Counted from the stretch's first letter, positions 1-6,635 are shown. The stretch is DNA of 6,726 nucleotides from Blastocatellia bacterium (GCA_003175865.1 PSRF01000287.1:1-6726); one strand, 5' to 3'. Made by a program: numbers and translations. Notes: generated from the letters alone by a model not told the origin.

Positions 1-1038
1 AAAACGATTGATGACGAAAGGCAACACGGTTTCAAAATCAATGTTGTCGCCCATCTTGCGAAACTCCGGTGTGACGAACACGAGACCGAGTAGTGTGATT
101 CCACCAATCAATACCCACCGAGGCACGAGACATACTGAAACAATCGCGCTCATCAAGCTCGCTTCGCGAGGGCTCTTCGCGGCGAGGATCCGCTGCATGT
201 CATAGTTTGGAGCGGCACCAGCCATACTCACCAGGATTCCCTTGAACACCATTACGATGAAGAACAATCCGAACATCGACGCGATGCCTTCTCTTGCGAT
301 GTGACCGTTCATCGCCGGAAGAAGAGGTGTCCAGTTGAGCGTGATGTCCCAGCCAAAAAATAAATTTCTCCAACCAGCAGGAGTTACCTGGTCGAGCATA
401 CTCGCGTCGACCTTCGCGATTGCGATCCCGCCAATGACAAGTGCCGACAAAGCCATCAGGCAGAACTGCGCAAAATCAGTGATGACAACGCTCAACATCC
501 CTCCCAACACAACGTAGATCGCGGTAATGCTCATCAACAGGATCGCGTAAGTGTTTGGTGACAGATCCCATGGGAGGAAAACTTTGCAGAACTTGCCGAT
601 GCCCTGAAACTCGTAGCCGATGAAACTCACGACGCTGATCAGTGCAAACAGAACGATGATGCCGCGCGAGAGTTCACCCGGCAGTCCTCCGCCGAAACGC
701 GTTGTGATCCACTCCGCTCCGGTCCGTGCGTTGGAACGTCTGATCCATTTCGAAAGATAAACTGCATCAAAGATTTGATTAAAGATGGGCCATACCCAGG
801 GAAGAAAGACAGCCTTCATTCCGTAAGCGTAAAGGATGTAAACGAACCACATCGTGCCGGTGATGTCCCACATGGCGGATGCATTTGAGATACCCAGCAA
901 CCACCATGGCATCGATTTCCCACCGAGGAAGTAGGAGTCCAGATTTCTCGAGGCGCGTCGCGTGACGTAGAAGCCAACGGAGATCATCGCCACGAAGTAG
1001 ATGATTAGAACTGCCAGATCCAGGTTGCTAAGCCGCAT
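1..1038 (-). CDS. Sodium/solute symporter (SSS family), 3' end cut by window edge
   Basis: Inner-membrane transporter that probably couples Na+ entry to uptake of a sugar or related solute. Reading the minus strand from ATG 1036-1038 gives 346 uninterrupted residues to position 1, so the C-terminal part (families usually run about 500-600 aa) lies outside. Hydrophobic helices begin at residues 7-25 (LDLAVLIIYFVAMISVGFYV), followed by the SSS-typical SYFLGGKSMPWWLLGIS (35-51). The hallmark GGMLSVVITDFAQF is at 179-192, and a further family-like motif, NYDMQRILAAKSPREA, at 278-293. The start has only a weak Shine-Dalgarno (GGAAAC about 14 nt upstream), so it may depend on translation or transcription from the GH3 gene 123 nt upstream. 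The substrate cannot be read from the sequence; a sugar is inferred from the GH3 neighbour. Family assignment is firm, substrate is not. Confidence 0.93.
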   Translation of the reverse strand, partial: MRLSNLDLAVLIIYFVAMISVGFYVTRRASRNLDSYFLGGKSMPWWLLGISNASAMWDITGTMWFVYILYAYGMKAVFLPWVWPIFNQIFDAVYLSKWIRRSNARTGAEWITTRFGGGLPGELSRGIIVLFALISVVSFIGYEFQGIGKFCKVFLPWDLSPNTYAILLMSITAIYVVLGGMLSVVITDFAQFCLMALSALVIGGIAIAKVDASMLDQVTPAGWRNLFFGWDITLNWTPLLPAMNGHIAREGIASMFGLFFIVMVFKGILVSMAGAAPNYDMQRILAAKSPREASLMSAIVSVCLVPRWVLIGGITLLGLVFVTPEFRKMGDNIDFETVLPFVINRF

Positions 1039-1069
1039 AGGTTGAATGTCGTTTCCGACGTATGACTTT

Positions 1070-1156
1070 CTCTACGTATCTCTGCGACTCTGAGGTTGTA
1101 AATGATTTGGCTAATAGACAGCCACAGAGGCGCAGGGGACGCAGAGCTACGCAGAG
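1070..1156. repeat. Imperfect inverted repeat with about 10-bp periodic units between GH3 and symporter
   Basis: Left arm 1070-1086 and right arm 1140-1156 are inverted copies matching at 15 of 17 positions (CTCTRCGTAKCTCTGCG). A second inner pair is CTCTGAGG at 1088-1095 and CCACAGAG at 1122-1129, with 7 of 8 matching. Each arm is itself built of units about 10 bp long (CTCTACGTAT, CTCTGCGACT; GCAGAGCTAC, GCAGAGATGG). It lies wholly in the 123-nt gap between two minus-strand genes, so in a shared transcript it could form a hairpin. It has no T-run and does not look like an intrinsic terminator. It is probably a dispersed intergenic repeat; other copies cannot be seen here. Confidence 0.65.
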
Positions 1157-1161
1157 ATGGT

Positions 1162-3345
1162 TCACTTCTCGAGTGTTGTCGTCGTCAAACGTGTCAAAGC
1201 TTCCAAACGAATGTCTCTCGAGGAACTACCAACGAGAACCTTGTAGTCGCCCTTCTCAGCGGTAAATGAATGCTGCGCAGGATCGTAAAACGCGAACGAA
1301 CTGCGATTGAGTGGGATCTCGACTGTCTGTTTCTCGCCCGGTTTTAAGAAAACTTTGCTGAACCCCTTCAACTCTTTGAACGGACGCTGCAGGCGTGGCT
1401 TCAAGTCTTGAACATAAAGCTGCGCCACTTCTCCTCCTTCACGTGTACCGACGTTGCTAATTTCAAACTTAACACTCATCACGCCGGGTTTATCCGCTTC
1501 GATTCTCAATCCCGAGTATTCAAACTTCGTGTACGACAATCCAAAACCGAACGGAAAAAGTGGCTCAATATTCTTCGTATCAAACCAACGATAGCCAACG
1601 AGCAATCCTTCTTCGTATTTCACCGTTCCATCTTTACCTGGATAATTTCCCATCGCGTGCGCTGGTGAGTCTTCGAGACGCCTTGGAAACGTACACGACA
1701 GTCGGCCAGAAGGATTCACATCGCCAAACAAAACCCGAGCGAGTGCGTTACCACCTTCCATTCCGGGATACCAAGCTTGCAGTAGAGCTGGAACTTTTCC
1801 TAACCACGGTCCCATTTCAACGGGCGCGCCCCCAAATAGAACAACAATCGTGCGTGGATTCGCTGCCACGATCTTAGATAACAACTCGTCTTGCCCGTAT
1901 GGCAGTTTCATATCTTTGCGGTCTGTTCCTTCCGCATCGAAACCAGGCCGATGATTTAACCCACCGACATACACAACAACATCAGCTTGACTCGCTGCCC
2001 GAACAGCTTGACTTGCTAACTCTTCGTTTGGCTTGTCGCTGTATCCCTTCGCAAACGAGATGTTCACGCGATCTCCAATGCGACGCAGAATTCCCTCAAG
2101 CGGAGTGATCTCGTAGAAAGCCTTAATCCGCGCGCTTCCGCCGCCGTAAGCCTGGAGTTGAATTGCATTCTCACCAATGACTGCGATTGACTTAACTGCG
2201 TTTGGATCGAGAGGCAACGCATTGTTGTCGTTCTTGAGAAGAACAAAGCTTTCTTCAGCTATCCTTCGTGCGGTTGCTTGATGCTCCTTCGTGTTAATTG
2301 CACCTGTCCCACGACCTTCGACAGCTTTGGTCTCAAGCATCTGCCTCAAGTTCCGTCGCACTTTGTCGTCCAGCACTGACATTGAAAACTCGCCGCTGCT
2401 CAGACCATCGCGAAAACCGTTCGCCATGAAAAAGCGTTCGTAGGGCAACACCTCTGTTCCCATTTCCAGATCGAGCCCACCAAGCACCGCACCTTTGGTG
2501 CTGTGGGTGCCATTCCAGTCAGACATCACCAAACCCTTGAAGCCCCACTCGTCTTTCAAGATCTTGTTGAGCAGGTACTCATTTTCCGAACACCACTTTC
2601 CGCGAAACTTGTTGTAAGCACTCATCACTGTACGCACACCAGCTTCTTGGACGGCCGCTTGAAAGGGTCGCAGGTAGATCTCGCGAAGCGCACGTTCATC
2701 CATTTCAACGTTGATTGTTCCGCGCTGATACTCCTGATCGTTTGCGGCGAAGTGTTTCGCACACGATGAGACATCCTCTGCCTGCACCGCGCGAATGTAA
2801 TTTACAACCATGCGTGAACTAAGGAATGGATCTTCACCGGGATATTCGAAGTTACGTCCGTTGAGTGGAGTACGCATGATGTTCATGCCTGGTCCAAGCA
2901 TGATCTGTTTGCCTCGCTGGCGCGCTTCCTCGCCGATTACTTTTCCGTAAGCCGTGGCAAGATCTGAATTCCATGTCGCAGCGAGACCGACAAGTGCAGG
3001 CATAAAACTCGCGAAGTCGTCAGTGTGACCAGCTGGCAACCAGTTATCTGGACCAACATCTTCACGGACGCCGTGTGGTCCATCCGACAGCCAACGTCTC
3101 GGCAATCCCAATCGAGGAATCGCAGCGCTGGTGAATTTTGAATCTGCGTGAACAACGGCGAGTTTCTCTTCGAGTGTCATACGAGAAAGAAGGTCTTCGA
3201 CACGTCGCTCGAGAGGCTGGGACACATCGAGATAGAGTGCACGCTGTTCCTGTGCGTGCGAGGAGTTTGTAACAATCAAGGAACCACACGCGCCGATGAG
3301 AATAACTACGAAGACAATCCAACGTGTCTTAAGTAATTGAGTCAT
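1162..3345 (-). CDS. Exported GH3 glycoside hydrolase (beta-glucosidase type)
   Basis: Predicted to hydrolyse beta-glucosides (or xylosides) by a retaining mechanism in the periplasm or on the outer membrane. From the preferred start it is 727 aa. A signal peptide covers residues 1-31 (basic TQLLKTR, then a hydrophobic stretch, cleavage after SHA). The TIM-barrel domain (about 40-340) carries SDGPHG (87-92), GRNFEYPGEDP (163-173), KH (197-198) and the nucleophile Asp276 in VMSDW. The alpha/beta sandwich (about 365-555) carries EGTDR with likely acid/base Glu472, then NPSGRLSCTFP. A fibronectin-III-like domain (about 598-705) begins after PFGFGLSYT. There is no room for a PA14 insert. An ATG 15 nt further upstream (3358-3360) is possible but has no ribosome site, whereas ATG 3343-3345 follows AGAGG at 5 nt. 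The downstream symporter suggests uptake of released sugar. Exact substrate is unknown. Confidence 0.95.
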   Translation of the reverse strand: MTQLLKTRWIVFVVILIGACGSLIVTNSSHAQEQRALYLDVSQPLERRVEDLLSRMTLEEKLAVVHADSKFTSAAIPRLGLPRRWLSDGPHGVREDVGPDNWLPAGHTDDFASFMPALVGLAATWNSDLATAYGKVIGEEARQRGKQIMLGPGMNIMRTPLNGRNFEYPGEDPFLSSRMVVNYIRAVQAEDVSSCAKHFAANDQEYQRGTINVEMDERALREIYLRPFQAAVQEAGVRTVMSAYNKFRGKWCSENEYLLNKILKDEWGFKGLVMSDWNGTHSTKGAVLGGLDLEMGTEVLPYERFFMANGFRDGLSSGEFSMSVLDDKVRRNLRQMLETKAVEGRGTGAINTKEHQATARRIAEESFVLLKNDNNALPLDPNAVKSIAVIGENAIQLQAYGGGSARIKAFYEITPLEGILRRIGDRVNISFAKGYSDKPNEELASQAVRAASQADVVVYVGGLNHRPGFDAEGTDRKDMKLPYGQDELLSKIVAANPRTIVVLFGGAPVEMGPWLGKVPALLQAWYPGMEGGNALARVLFGDVNPSGRLSCTFPRRLEDSPAHAMGNYPGKDGTVKYEEGLLVGYRWFDTKNIEPLFPFGFGLSYTKFEYSGLRIEADKPGVMSVKFEISNVGTREGGEVAQLYVQDLKPRLQRPFKELKGFSKVFLKPGEKQTVEIPLNRSSFAFYDPAQHSFTAEKGDYKVLVGSSSRDIRLEALTRLTTTTLEK

Positions 3346-3350
3346 AGAGG

Positions 3351-3355
3351 CCTCT
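3351..3355 (-). promoter_or_regulatory. Ribosome binding site deciding the GH3 start
   Basis: On the minus strand AGAGG is followed by CCTCT (5 nt) and then ATG at 3345, a good Shine-Dalgarno arrangement. The alternative ATG at 3360 has nothing comparable upstream. The site is half of a 10-bp perfect palindrome (AGAGGCCTCT, 3346-3355), so it could pair with itself in the mRNA just before the start codon. Confidence 0.7.
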
Positions 3356-3764
3356 GGCATGGTATCGAAAACGTTACTCGTGTCATTTATATATAGGCAC
3401 TGTTGTTAAAGACTTCTGCCTGCTGGTGCAACAAAGACGGGCCAACTGGAACGCTTTTGAAGATCTTTTAGTGAGTGCATTCTGGCAATTGGAAGCTAAT
3501 GAATGCGCGAATATGGTGTTCAGGAGCGAGTCAATCTCAGTTTGCGCGCCGCATCTTAACACGGCTCAGTAATCATTGTTCGACTCGAATGAGAAGGCTC
3601 GCAATACTAAATCAGACTCATTGACTATTTCAATTTGGGTCAAGCGGGGGCGCGCTGGTTGCTTTGTTGCTCAGTTGTTTATAGCGACCTCTTGCCCCCT
3701 TCCCGCCCTGCAATGATCTAGTCGGTTCGTAAAGCCCTGGTTGCCTTTTGGTTACTGATCTGTC
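3356..3764. other. Divergent intergenic region without a recognisable gene
   Basis: About 410 bp between the GH3 gene (minus) and the membrane protein gene (plus). I find no coding frame of credible length on either strand, no RNA gene and no strong hairpin. For GH3, the only promoter-like element is an A/T run TATATATA at 3388-3395, about 43-50 nt upstream of its start, without a convincing -35. For the plus gene, TTGACT at 3621-3626 resembles a -35 but lacks a -10 at the right distance. A TATAGC at 3680-3685 with TTGCTT at 3659-3664 is equally weak (15-nt spacer). Promoters for both divergent genes should lie here, but I cannot place them. Confidence 0.5.
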
Positions 3765-3770
3765 GAGGTG
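3765..3770 (+). promoter_or_regulatory. Ribosome binding site supporting a TTG start
   Basis: GAGGTG is followed by CAAT and then TTG at 3775-3777, giving near-ideal spacing. The frame is closed upstream by a TAA at 3730-3732 and has no ATG before about position 4101, deep inside the protein. A non-ATG start is therefore needed, and this one is better supported than the TTG at 3748, which has no comparable site. Confidence 0.65.
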
Positions 3771-3774
3771 CAAT

Positions 3775-4719
3775 TTGGCTGAACTTAATCAAAGAGCGAG
3801 ACGTTTCTCACTCAACAACCCAACCTTGGAGCAGACATTGAAAAGTACCCTTGCTCTTATTCTTCGCTTCTTGCTTCTCACAGTGGTCTATTTCGTCGCC
3901 TTCACAATCGTCGCCGGGCTGATCCTTCCACATCCTCCACAATCTCCAACAGCCACTGAAAGCCAAACCATATTCACTGCTTTACTCGTTATTAGCTTAC
4001 TTAACACAGCGGTGGTGACTTACCTTTTGGGTTGCTCGCAGTGGGGTAGTCTGAAATTAGTTGTTGCTCTTTGGGTTGTGTTATTCGGCGTAACCACTGT
4101 GATGCCACAGATCGAAACTGCGGTCTTCATTCGCAACTTACCACCAGGTTTCTTACCACGACTCATCCTGAACGGTTTTGTCTTTTCATTTGTCTTTTCG
4201 ATGCTCGCGGTCACTATTTTCAAAAAGTGGCGCTCGACAACGTCTTCAATTGCCTGCCCTCAGCTATCGCTGGCGAATTGGATCGTGAGACTGAGTTTCA
4301 TTGCTGTCGTTTACGTCATCCTTTACTTCTCATTTGGTTATTTCATTGCCTGGCAAAATCCCGCCGTTGTTGCTTACTACGGTGGCACAAATTCCGGCAG
4401 CTTTATTCAACAGATGACCCATGTAATTCGCGATACACCCTGGTTGGTCCTGCTTCAGATCTTCCGTGCGTTGCTGTGGACTGCACTTGCGATTCCAGTG
4501 ATTCGAATGATGACGGGCGCATGGTGGGAAGCAGGACTGGCGGTTGCGTTTTTGTTTTCCGTAGTAATGAATACTCAGCTTTTGTTGCCGAATCCACTGA
4601 TGCCTCCTGAGGTTCGCATGACCCACTTGGTGGAAACCGCGACTTCGAATTTTCTTTTTGGCTGGTTACTTGTCGTGATCTTGAGACCGTTGTCAACCGA
4701 CACACTTCGCTACGATTAA
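3775..4719 (+). CDS. Uncharacterised eight-helix integral membrane protein
   Basis: I do not recognise this family and propose no function. From TTG 3775 it is 314 aa (a TTG at 3748 would add 9). It is dominated by hydrophobic segments at roughly residues 26-51, 66-87, 91-109, 128-149, 170-193, 223-244, 251-270 and 291-305, with no signal peptide cleavage site and no soluble domain. Helices 1-4 and 5-8 look like two copies of one unit: ILRFLLLTVVYF resembles IVRLSFIAVVYV, and LLNTAVV resembles LLWTALA at the same relative place. A distinctive polar stretch near the end, LMPPEVRMTHLVETATSNF (275-293), is a candidate conserved site. The gene is single, divergent from GH3 and convergent with the phosphatase gene, whose end it overlaps by 27 bp. 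That it is a real gene is fairly certain from its length and composition; the exact start is less so. Confidence 0.8.
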   Translation: MAELNQRARRFSLNNPTLEQTLKSTLALILRFLLLTVVYFVAFTIVAGLILPHPPQSPTATESQTIFTALLVISLLNTAVVTYLLGCSQWGSLKLVVALWVVLFGVTTVMPQIETAVFIRNLPPGFLPRLILNGFVFSFVFSMLAVTIFKKWRSTTSSIACPQLSLANWIVRLSFIAVVYVILYFSFGYFIAWQNPAVVAYYGGTNSGSFIQQMTHVIRDTPWLVLLQIFRALLWTALAIPVIRMMTGAWWEAGLAVAFLFSVVMNTQLLLPNPLMPPEVRMTHLVETATSNFLFGWLLVVILRPLSTDTLRYD

Positions 4720-5946
4720 CGTGACGTCATCGTGTTGTTCTTGAGAATTGAATTGACGAACTTCACTGATGATCCGATCGACCATCTCGTCTGCAGGTTG
4801 ATGACGATGACGCCGAACAGCATCGATTAAGCGTTTCTCCCCAAATTCCTCACCGTGTTCATTAAAAGCCTCCGTCACTCCATCGGTATACAACGCGAGT
4901 ACATCTCCAGATCTAAGCTCGCATGTACCAGTGGAGCAGTCCCATTTGTTGAATAGCCCAACCACAGTGCCAGTTGAATCGAGCGTATCAATAACATCGT
5001 TATCGTGCACCAACAACGCGGCAAGATGTCCGCAATTCGCATAACGCAGACGACGTGTATTCTCGTCGTAGTCTGCGAAGAAGAGCGTGGCGTAGGCACT
5101 GTCTGTCGTGTTCTCGTAAAAGAGTTGGTTTACAGAACGCAAGAGCCGTTCAGGTTGATCTGCAGCTATCGCGCAATGACTCCGAAGATTTGCGTGGAGG
5201 TTTGACATCATCAGTGCGGCAGCAATTCCCTTCCCCGAAATGTCACCAATCACCAACCCGACACGATTGTCATCAAGCGCGATGAAGTCATAGTAATCAC
5301 CGCCGACTTGTCGTGCCTGAATGCACATGCCGGCGTAGTCAAGTGTTTCCAGCGCAGGTAAAAATTGCGGAAACAATCTTGCCTGCACCTGTTTGGCGAT
5401 TTCGAGTTCCTGCGCAACGCGGCGCTCAGCTTCCTGGCGTTGTCTGATCTTCTCACGTTCAGCCTCGAGAGCCTGCGTCACCTCATCAAAACTCACAAGC
5501 GCGAACGAATTGTGATCTATGTCCTCAAATCTCGTGAAGATACCGCCCCAAATTAATGACTGACCTCCCAGTAACATTGCTGGACGTTCAGAGTTTGACT
5601 CATGTTGCTGGTATTTCAGGCGCCTCAGACGGGGAAGTTGGCGGAACCGAACACCACGTTGAGACCACTCATGAAATTTCGCCATCACGTCGTCGGTAAT
5701 GAAGACAACTTGAGTGGCGCGCCCGATAAGTTTGAATTGTGGTGTGTCAGGTAAAGGCGCGACCAGTGCCAGTACAGTTGAGCCATCTGGTGGAGCAACG
5801 GCAATCCAACGCTCTCCGGACTGGAGACGTGCATCGTAGACGAGATCAAAACCAAGTTGTTCCTGGTAGAAGCGCAGACTCCGATCCTGATCGCGAACGT
5901 AAACGTTAACGGCATGAATTCTAAGATGGGGTGGACGCGCTTCCAT
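4693..5946 (-). CDS. VOC-domain / coiled-coil / SpoIIE-type PP2C phosphatase fusion
   Basis: A cytosolic 417-aa signalling protein predicted to remove phosphate from Ser/Thr of a partner, as RsbU does on STAS-domain anti-sigma antagonists. Residues about 7-152 resemble the vicinal-oxygen-chelate (glyoxalase/bleomycin resistance) fold: HAVNVYVRDQDRSLRFYQEQ at 11-30, and a second half from about 76 ending FEDIDHNSFALV at 140-151. Residues 155-190 form a charged helix (EREKIRQRQEAERRVAQELE) that leads into the phosphatase. The latter shows GGDYYDF (215-221), GDISGKG (234-240), YANCGH (302-307), LYTDGVTEA (352-360) and QHDDVTL (404-410), so the metal-binding Asp residues (217, 235, 355, 406/407) are all present. 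ATG 5944-5946 is the first start after an in-frame TAA; its ribosome site is weak. By eye the VOC half keeps His11 but has Ala where Glu ligands are usual (about 60 and 149), so it is probably a sensor rather than an enzyme. No partner kinase or STAS gene lies in the window. Confidence 0.93.
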   Translation of the reverse strand: MEARPPHLRIHAVNVYVRDQDRSLRFYQEQLGFDLVYDARLQSGERWIAVAPPDGSTVLALVAPLPDTPQFKLIGRATQVVFITDDVMAKFHEWSQRGVRFRQLPRLRRLKYQQHESNSERPAMLLGGQSLIWGGIFTRFEDIDHNSFALVSFDEVTQALEAEREKIRQRQEAERRVAQELEIAKQVQARLFPQFLPALETLDYAGMCIQARQVGGDYYDFIALDDNRVGLVIGDISGKGIAAALMMSNLHANLRSHCAIAADQPERLLRSVNQLFYENTTDSAYATLFFADYDENTRRLRYANCGHLAALLVHDNDVIDTLDSTGTVVGLFNKWDCSTGTCELRSGDVLALYTDGVTEAFNEHGEEFGEKRLIDAVRRHRHQPADEMVDRIISEVRQFNSQEQHDDVTLIVAKCVG

Positions 5947-5975
5947 GATGAATTGTTCAGAGCGCGAATCTTAAC

Positions 5976-6067
5976 ATTGCTGATTGCTGAATGCTGATTG
6001 CTGATTTTGGTTTCTATTAGGAAACGCCAAAGTCTAAATCAGCAATCAGCAATCAAAAATCAGCAAT
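5976..6067. repeat. Inverted repeat of 32-nt arms made of ATTGCTG-type units
   Basis: Left arm 5976-6007 and right arm 6036-6067 are inverted copies matching at 29 of 32 positions, separated by a 28-nt spacer. Within each arm a 7-8 nt unit (ATTGCTGA, with variants ATGCTG and TTTTTG) recurs about four times. The element sits between two divergent genes, so it cannot be a terminator for either. It is most likely a dispersed intergenic repeat, and it also places a potentially cruciform or hairpin structure about 30 bp upstream of the phosphatase start and about 90 bp upstream of the secreted protein start. Confidence 0.88.
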
Positions 6068-6114
6068 CCTCGTGGCCCTCTTTGCCCGCTGAATGCGCGT
6101 TATCCAGATGTAGG

Positions 6115-6137
6115 GTCGGAACCATTTTGGTGCCGAC
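6115..6137 (+). promoter_or_regulatory. Possible leader hairpin upstream of the secreted protein gene
   Basis: GTCGG (6115-6119) pairs with CCGAC (6133-6137). After one A/G mismatch, ACCA (6121-6124) pairs with TGGT (6128-6131) around a TTT loop. The stem ends 9 nt before the GGAGGAG ribosome site at 6147-6153, so if it lies within the mRNA it could influence translation or stability. No ligand-binding RNA class is recognised. The transcription start is unknown, so it could equally be a DNA dyad bound by a regulator. Confidence 0.35.
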
Positions 6138-6155
6138 GAGCAAAACGGAGGAGAC

Positions 6156-6578
6156 ATGAAAGTAACGGTATTTAAAATCACATTGATGTTGGCTGTCGCG
6201 CTGTCGTTTACGGCGATTTCAGCGCACGCGCAAAGTGTAATCAAGCGCCAGACGTTTGTTGTGCCGTTTGAGTTCAGCGTCAGTAACAAAGTGCTCCCTG
6301 CGGGCGAGTATTCGGTAAGTGACGAAACGACTGTAATCAAAATCCGTAGCGCCAATGGCAAGCAAGGTGTTTTCACAATGCCTTCGGCCACACTTCTGTC
6401 GACGAGCAAACGTGGCAATAGCAAACTGACGTTCAGACGCGAAGGTGATAACTACTACCTCTCGCAGGTCTGGTTACCGGATGGCATTGGCCGGCAGCTA
6501 CGAAGGCCGCGCACGCTAGGACCGGAGATGGCCCAGAACATTTCGATCGTAGAGATACCCGCGAGCTCAATCCAGTAA
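6156..6578 (+). CDS. Small secreted protein of unknown function
   Basis: A 140-aa protein with a clear signal peptide: MKVTVFK, hydrophobic ITLMLAVALSFTAIS, and cleavage after AHA at residue 25. That leaves about 115 residues in the periplasm or outside. The mature part alternates short hydrophobic and polar stretches and is probably a beta-rich fold: FVVPFEFSVSNKVLPAGEYS (34-53), TVIKIRSANGKQGVF (59-73), KLTFRREGDNYYLSQVW (90-106), then GRQLRRPR (112-119). From memory this pattern (VPFEF, LPAGEY, YLSQVW) recurs in many uncharacterised secreted proteins of Acidobacteriota; no activity is known to me. The start has an excellent ribosome site (GGAGGAG, 6147-6153). The gene is monocistronic as far as visible, closed by its own terminator 22 nt after the stop, and divergent from the phosphatase gene. 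It has no cysteine, lipobox, membrane anchor or catalytic motif. Confidence 0.88.
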   Translation: MKVTVFKITLMLAVALSFTAISAHAQSVIKRQTFVVPFEFSVSNKVLPAGEYSVSDETTVIKIRSANGKQGVFTMPSATLLSTSKRGNSKLTFRREGDNYYLSQVWLPDGIGRQLRRPRTLGPEMAQNISIVEIPASSIQ

Positions 6579-6599
6579 TCTGAGGCGAGCGTAAATGAG

Positions 6600-6635
6600 A
6601 ATCGGGATCCACCCTGCGGATCCCGATTTGTTTTT
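6600..6635 (+). terminator. Intrinsic terminator of the secreted protein gene
   Basis: A perfect 11-bp stem (AATCGGGATCC at 6600-6610 with GGATCCCGATT at 6618-6628) encloses a 7-nt loop ACCCTGC and runs into TTTGTTTTT ending at 6635. It stands 22 nt after the TAA. The T-run exists only in the plus direction, so it serves the plus-strand gene. Confidence 0.93.

Noticed and set aside
8..517. Plus-strand frames over the symporter region
   Set aside because: They are antisense to a continuous minus-strand frame with unmistakable SSS motifs.
3358..3360. Upstream ATG giving a 732-aa GH3 protein
   Set aside because: No Shine-Dalgarno precedes it, and the added five residues (MPEAS) only lengthen the signal peptide. 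ATG 3343-3345 has AGAGG at ideal spacing.
3370..3375. AACGTT core near the GH3 start as a LacI-family operator
   Set aside because: Symmetry does not extend beyond the six central bases, so it is not better than chance.
3388..3395. TATATATA as a definite -10 box for GH3
   Set aside because: The distance to the gene is acceptable, but no -35 is visible 16-18 nt upstream. It is kept only as a remark in the intergenic entry.
3621..3643. TTGAC-N13-GTCAA dyad as an operator, with TTGACT as a -35 box
   Set aside because: Five-base half sites of this kind are expected by chance in 400 bp, and no -10 sequence follows at the right spacing.
4071..4705. Open frames in other phases over the membrane protein gene (for example 4071-4610 plus, 4330-4626 minus)
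   Set aside because: Their translations are rich in Cys, His and Arg with no domain-like pattern, and they lie wholly within a better-supported gene, as expected for shadow frames.
5976..6067. CRISPR-like array
   Set aside because: The repeated units are only 7-8 nt, contiguous, and in inverted halves. There are no unique spacers of regular size and no cas genes.
6115..6137. Riboswitch before the secreted protein gene
   Set aside because: Only a single short hairpin is present. No conserved core of a known riboswitch class is recognisable.
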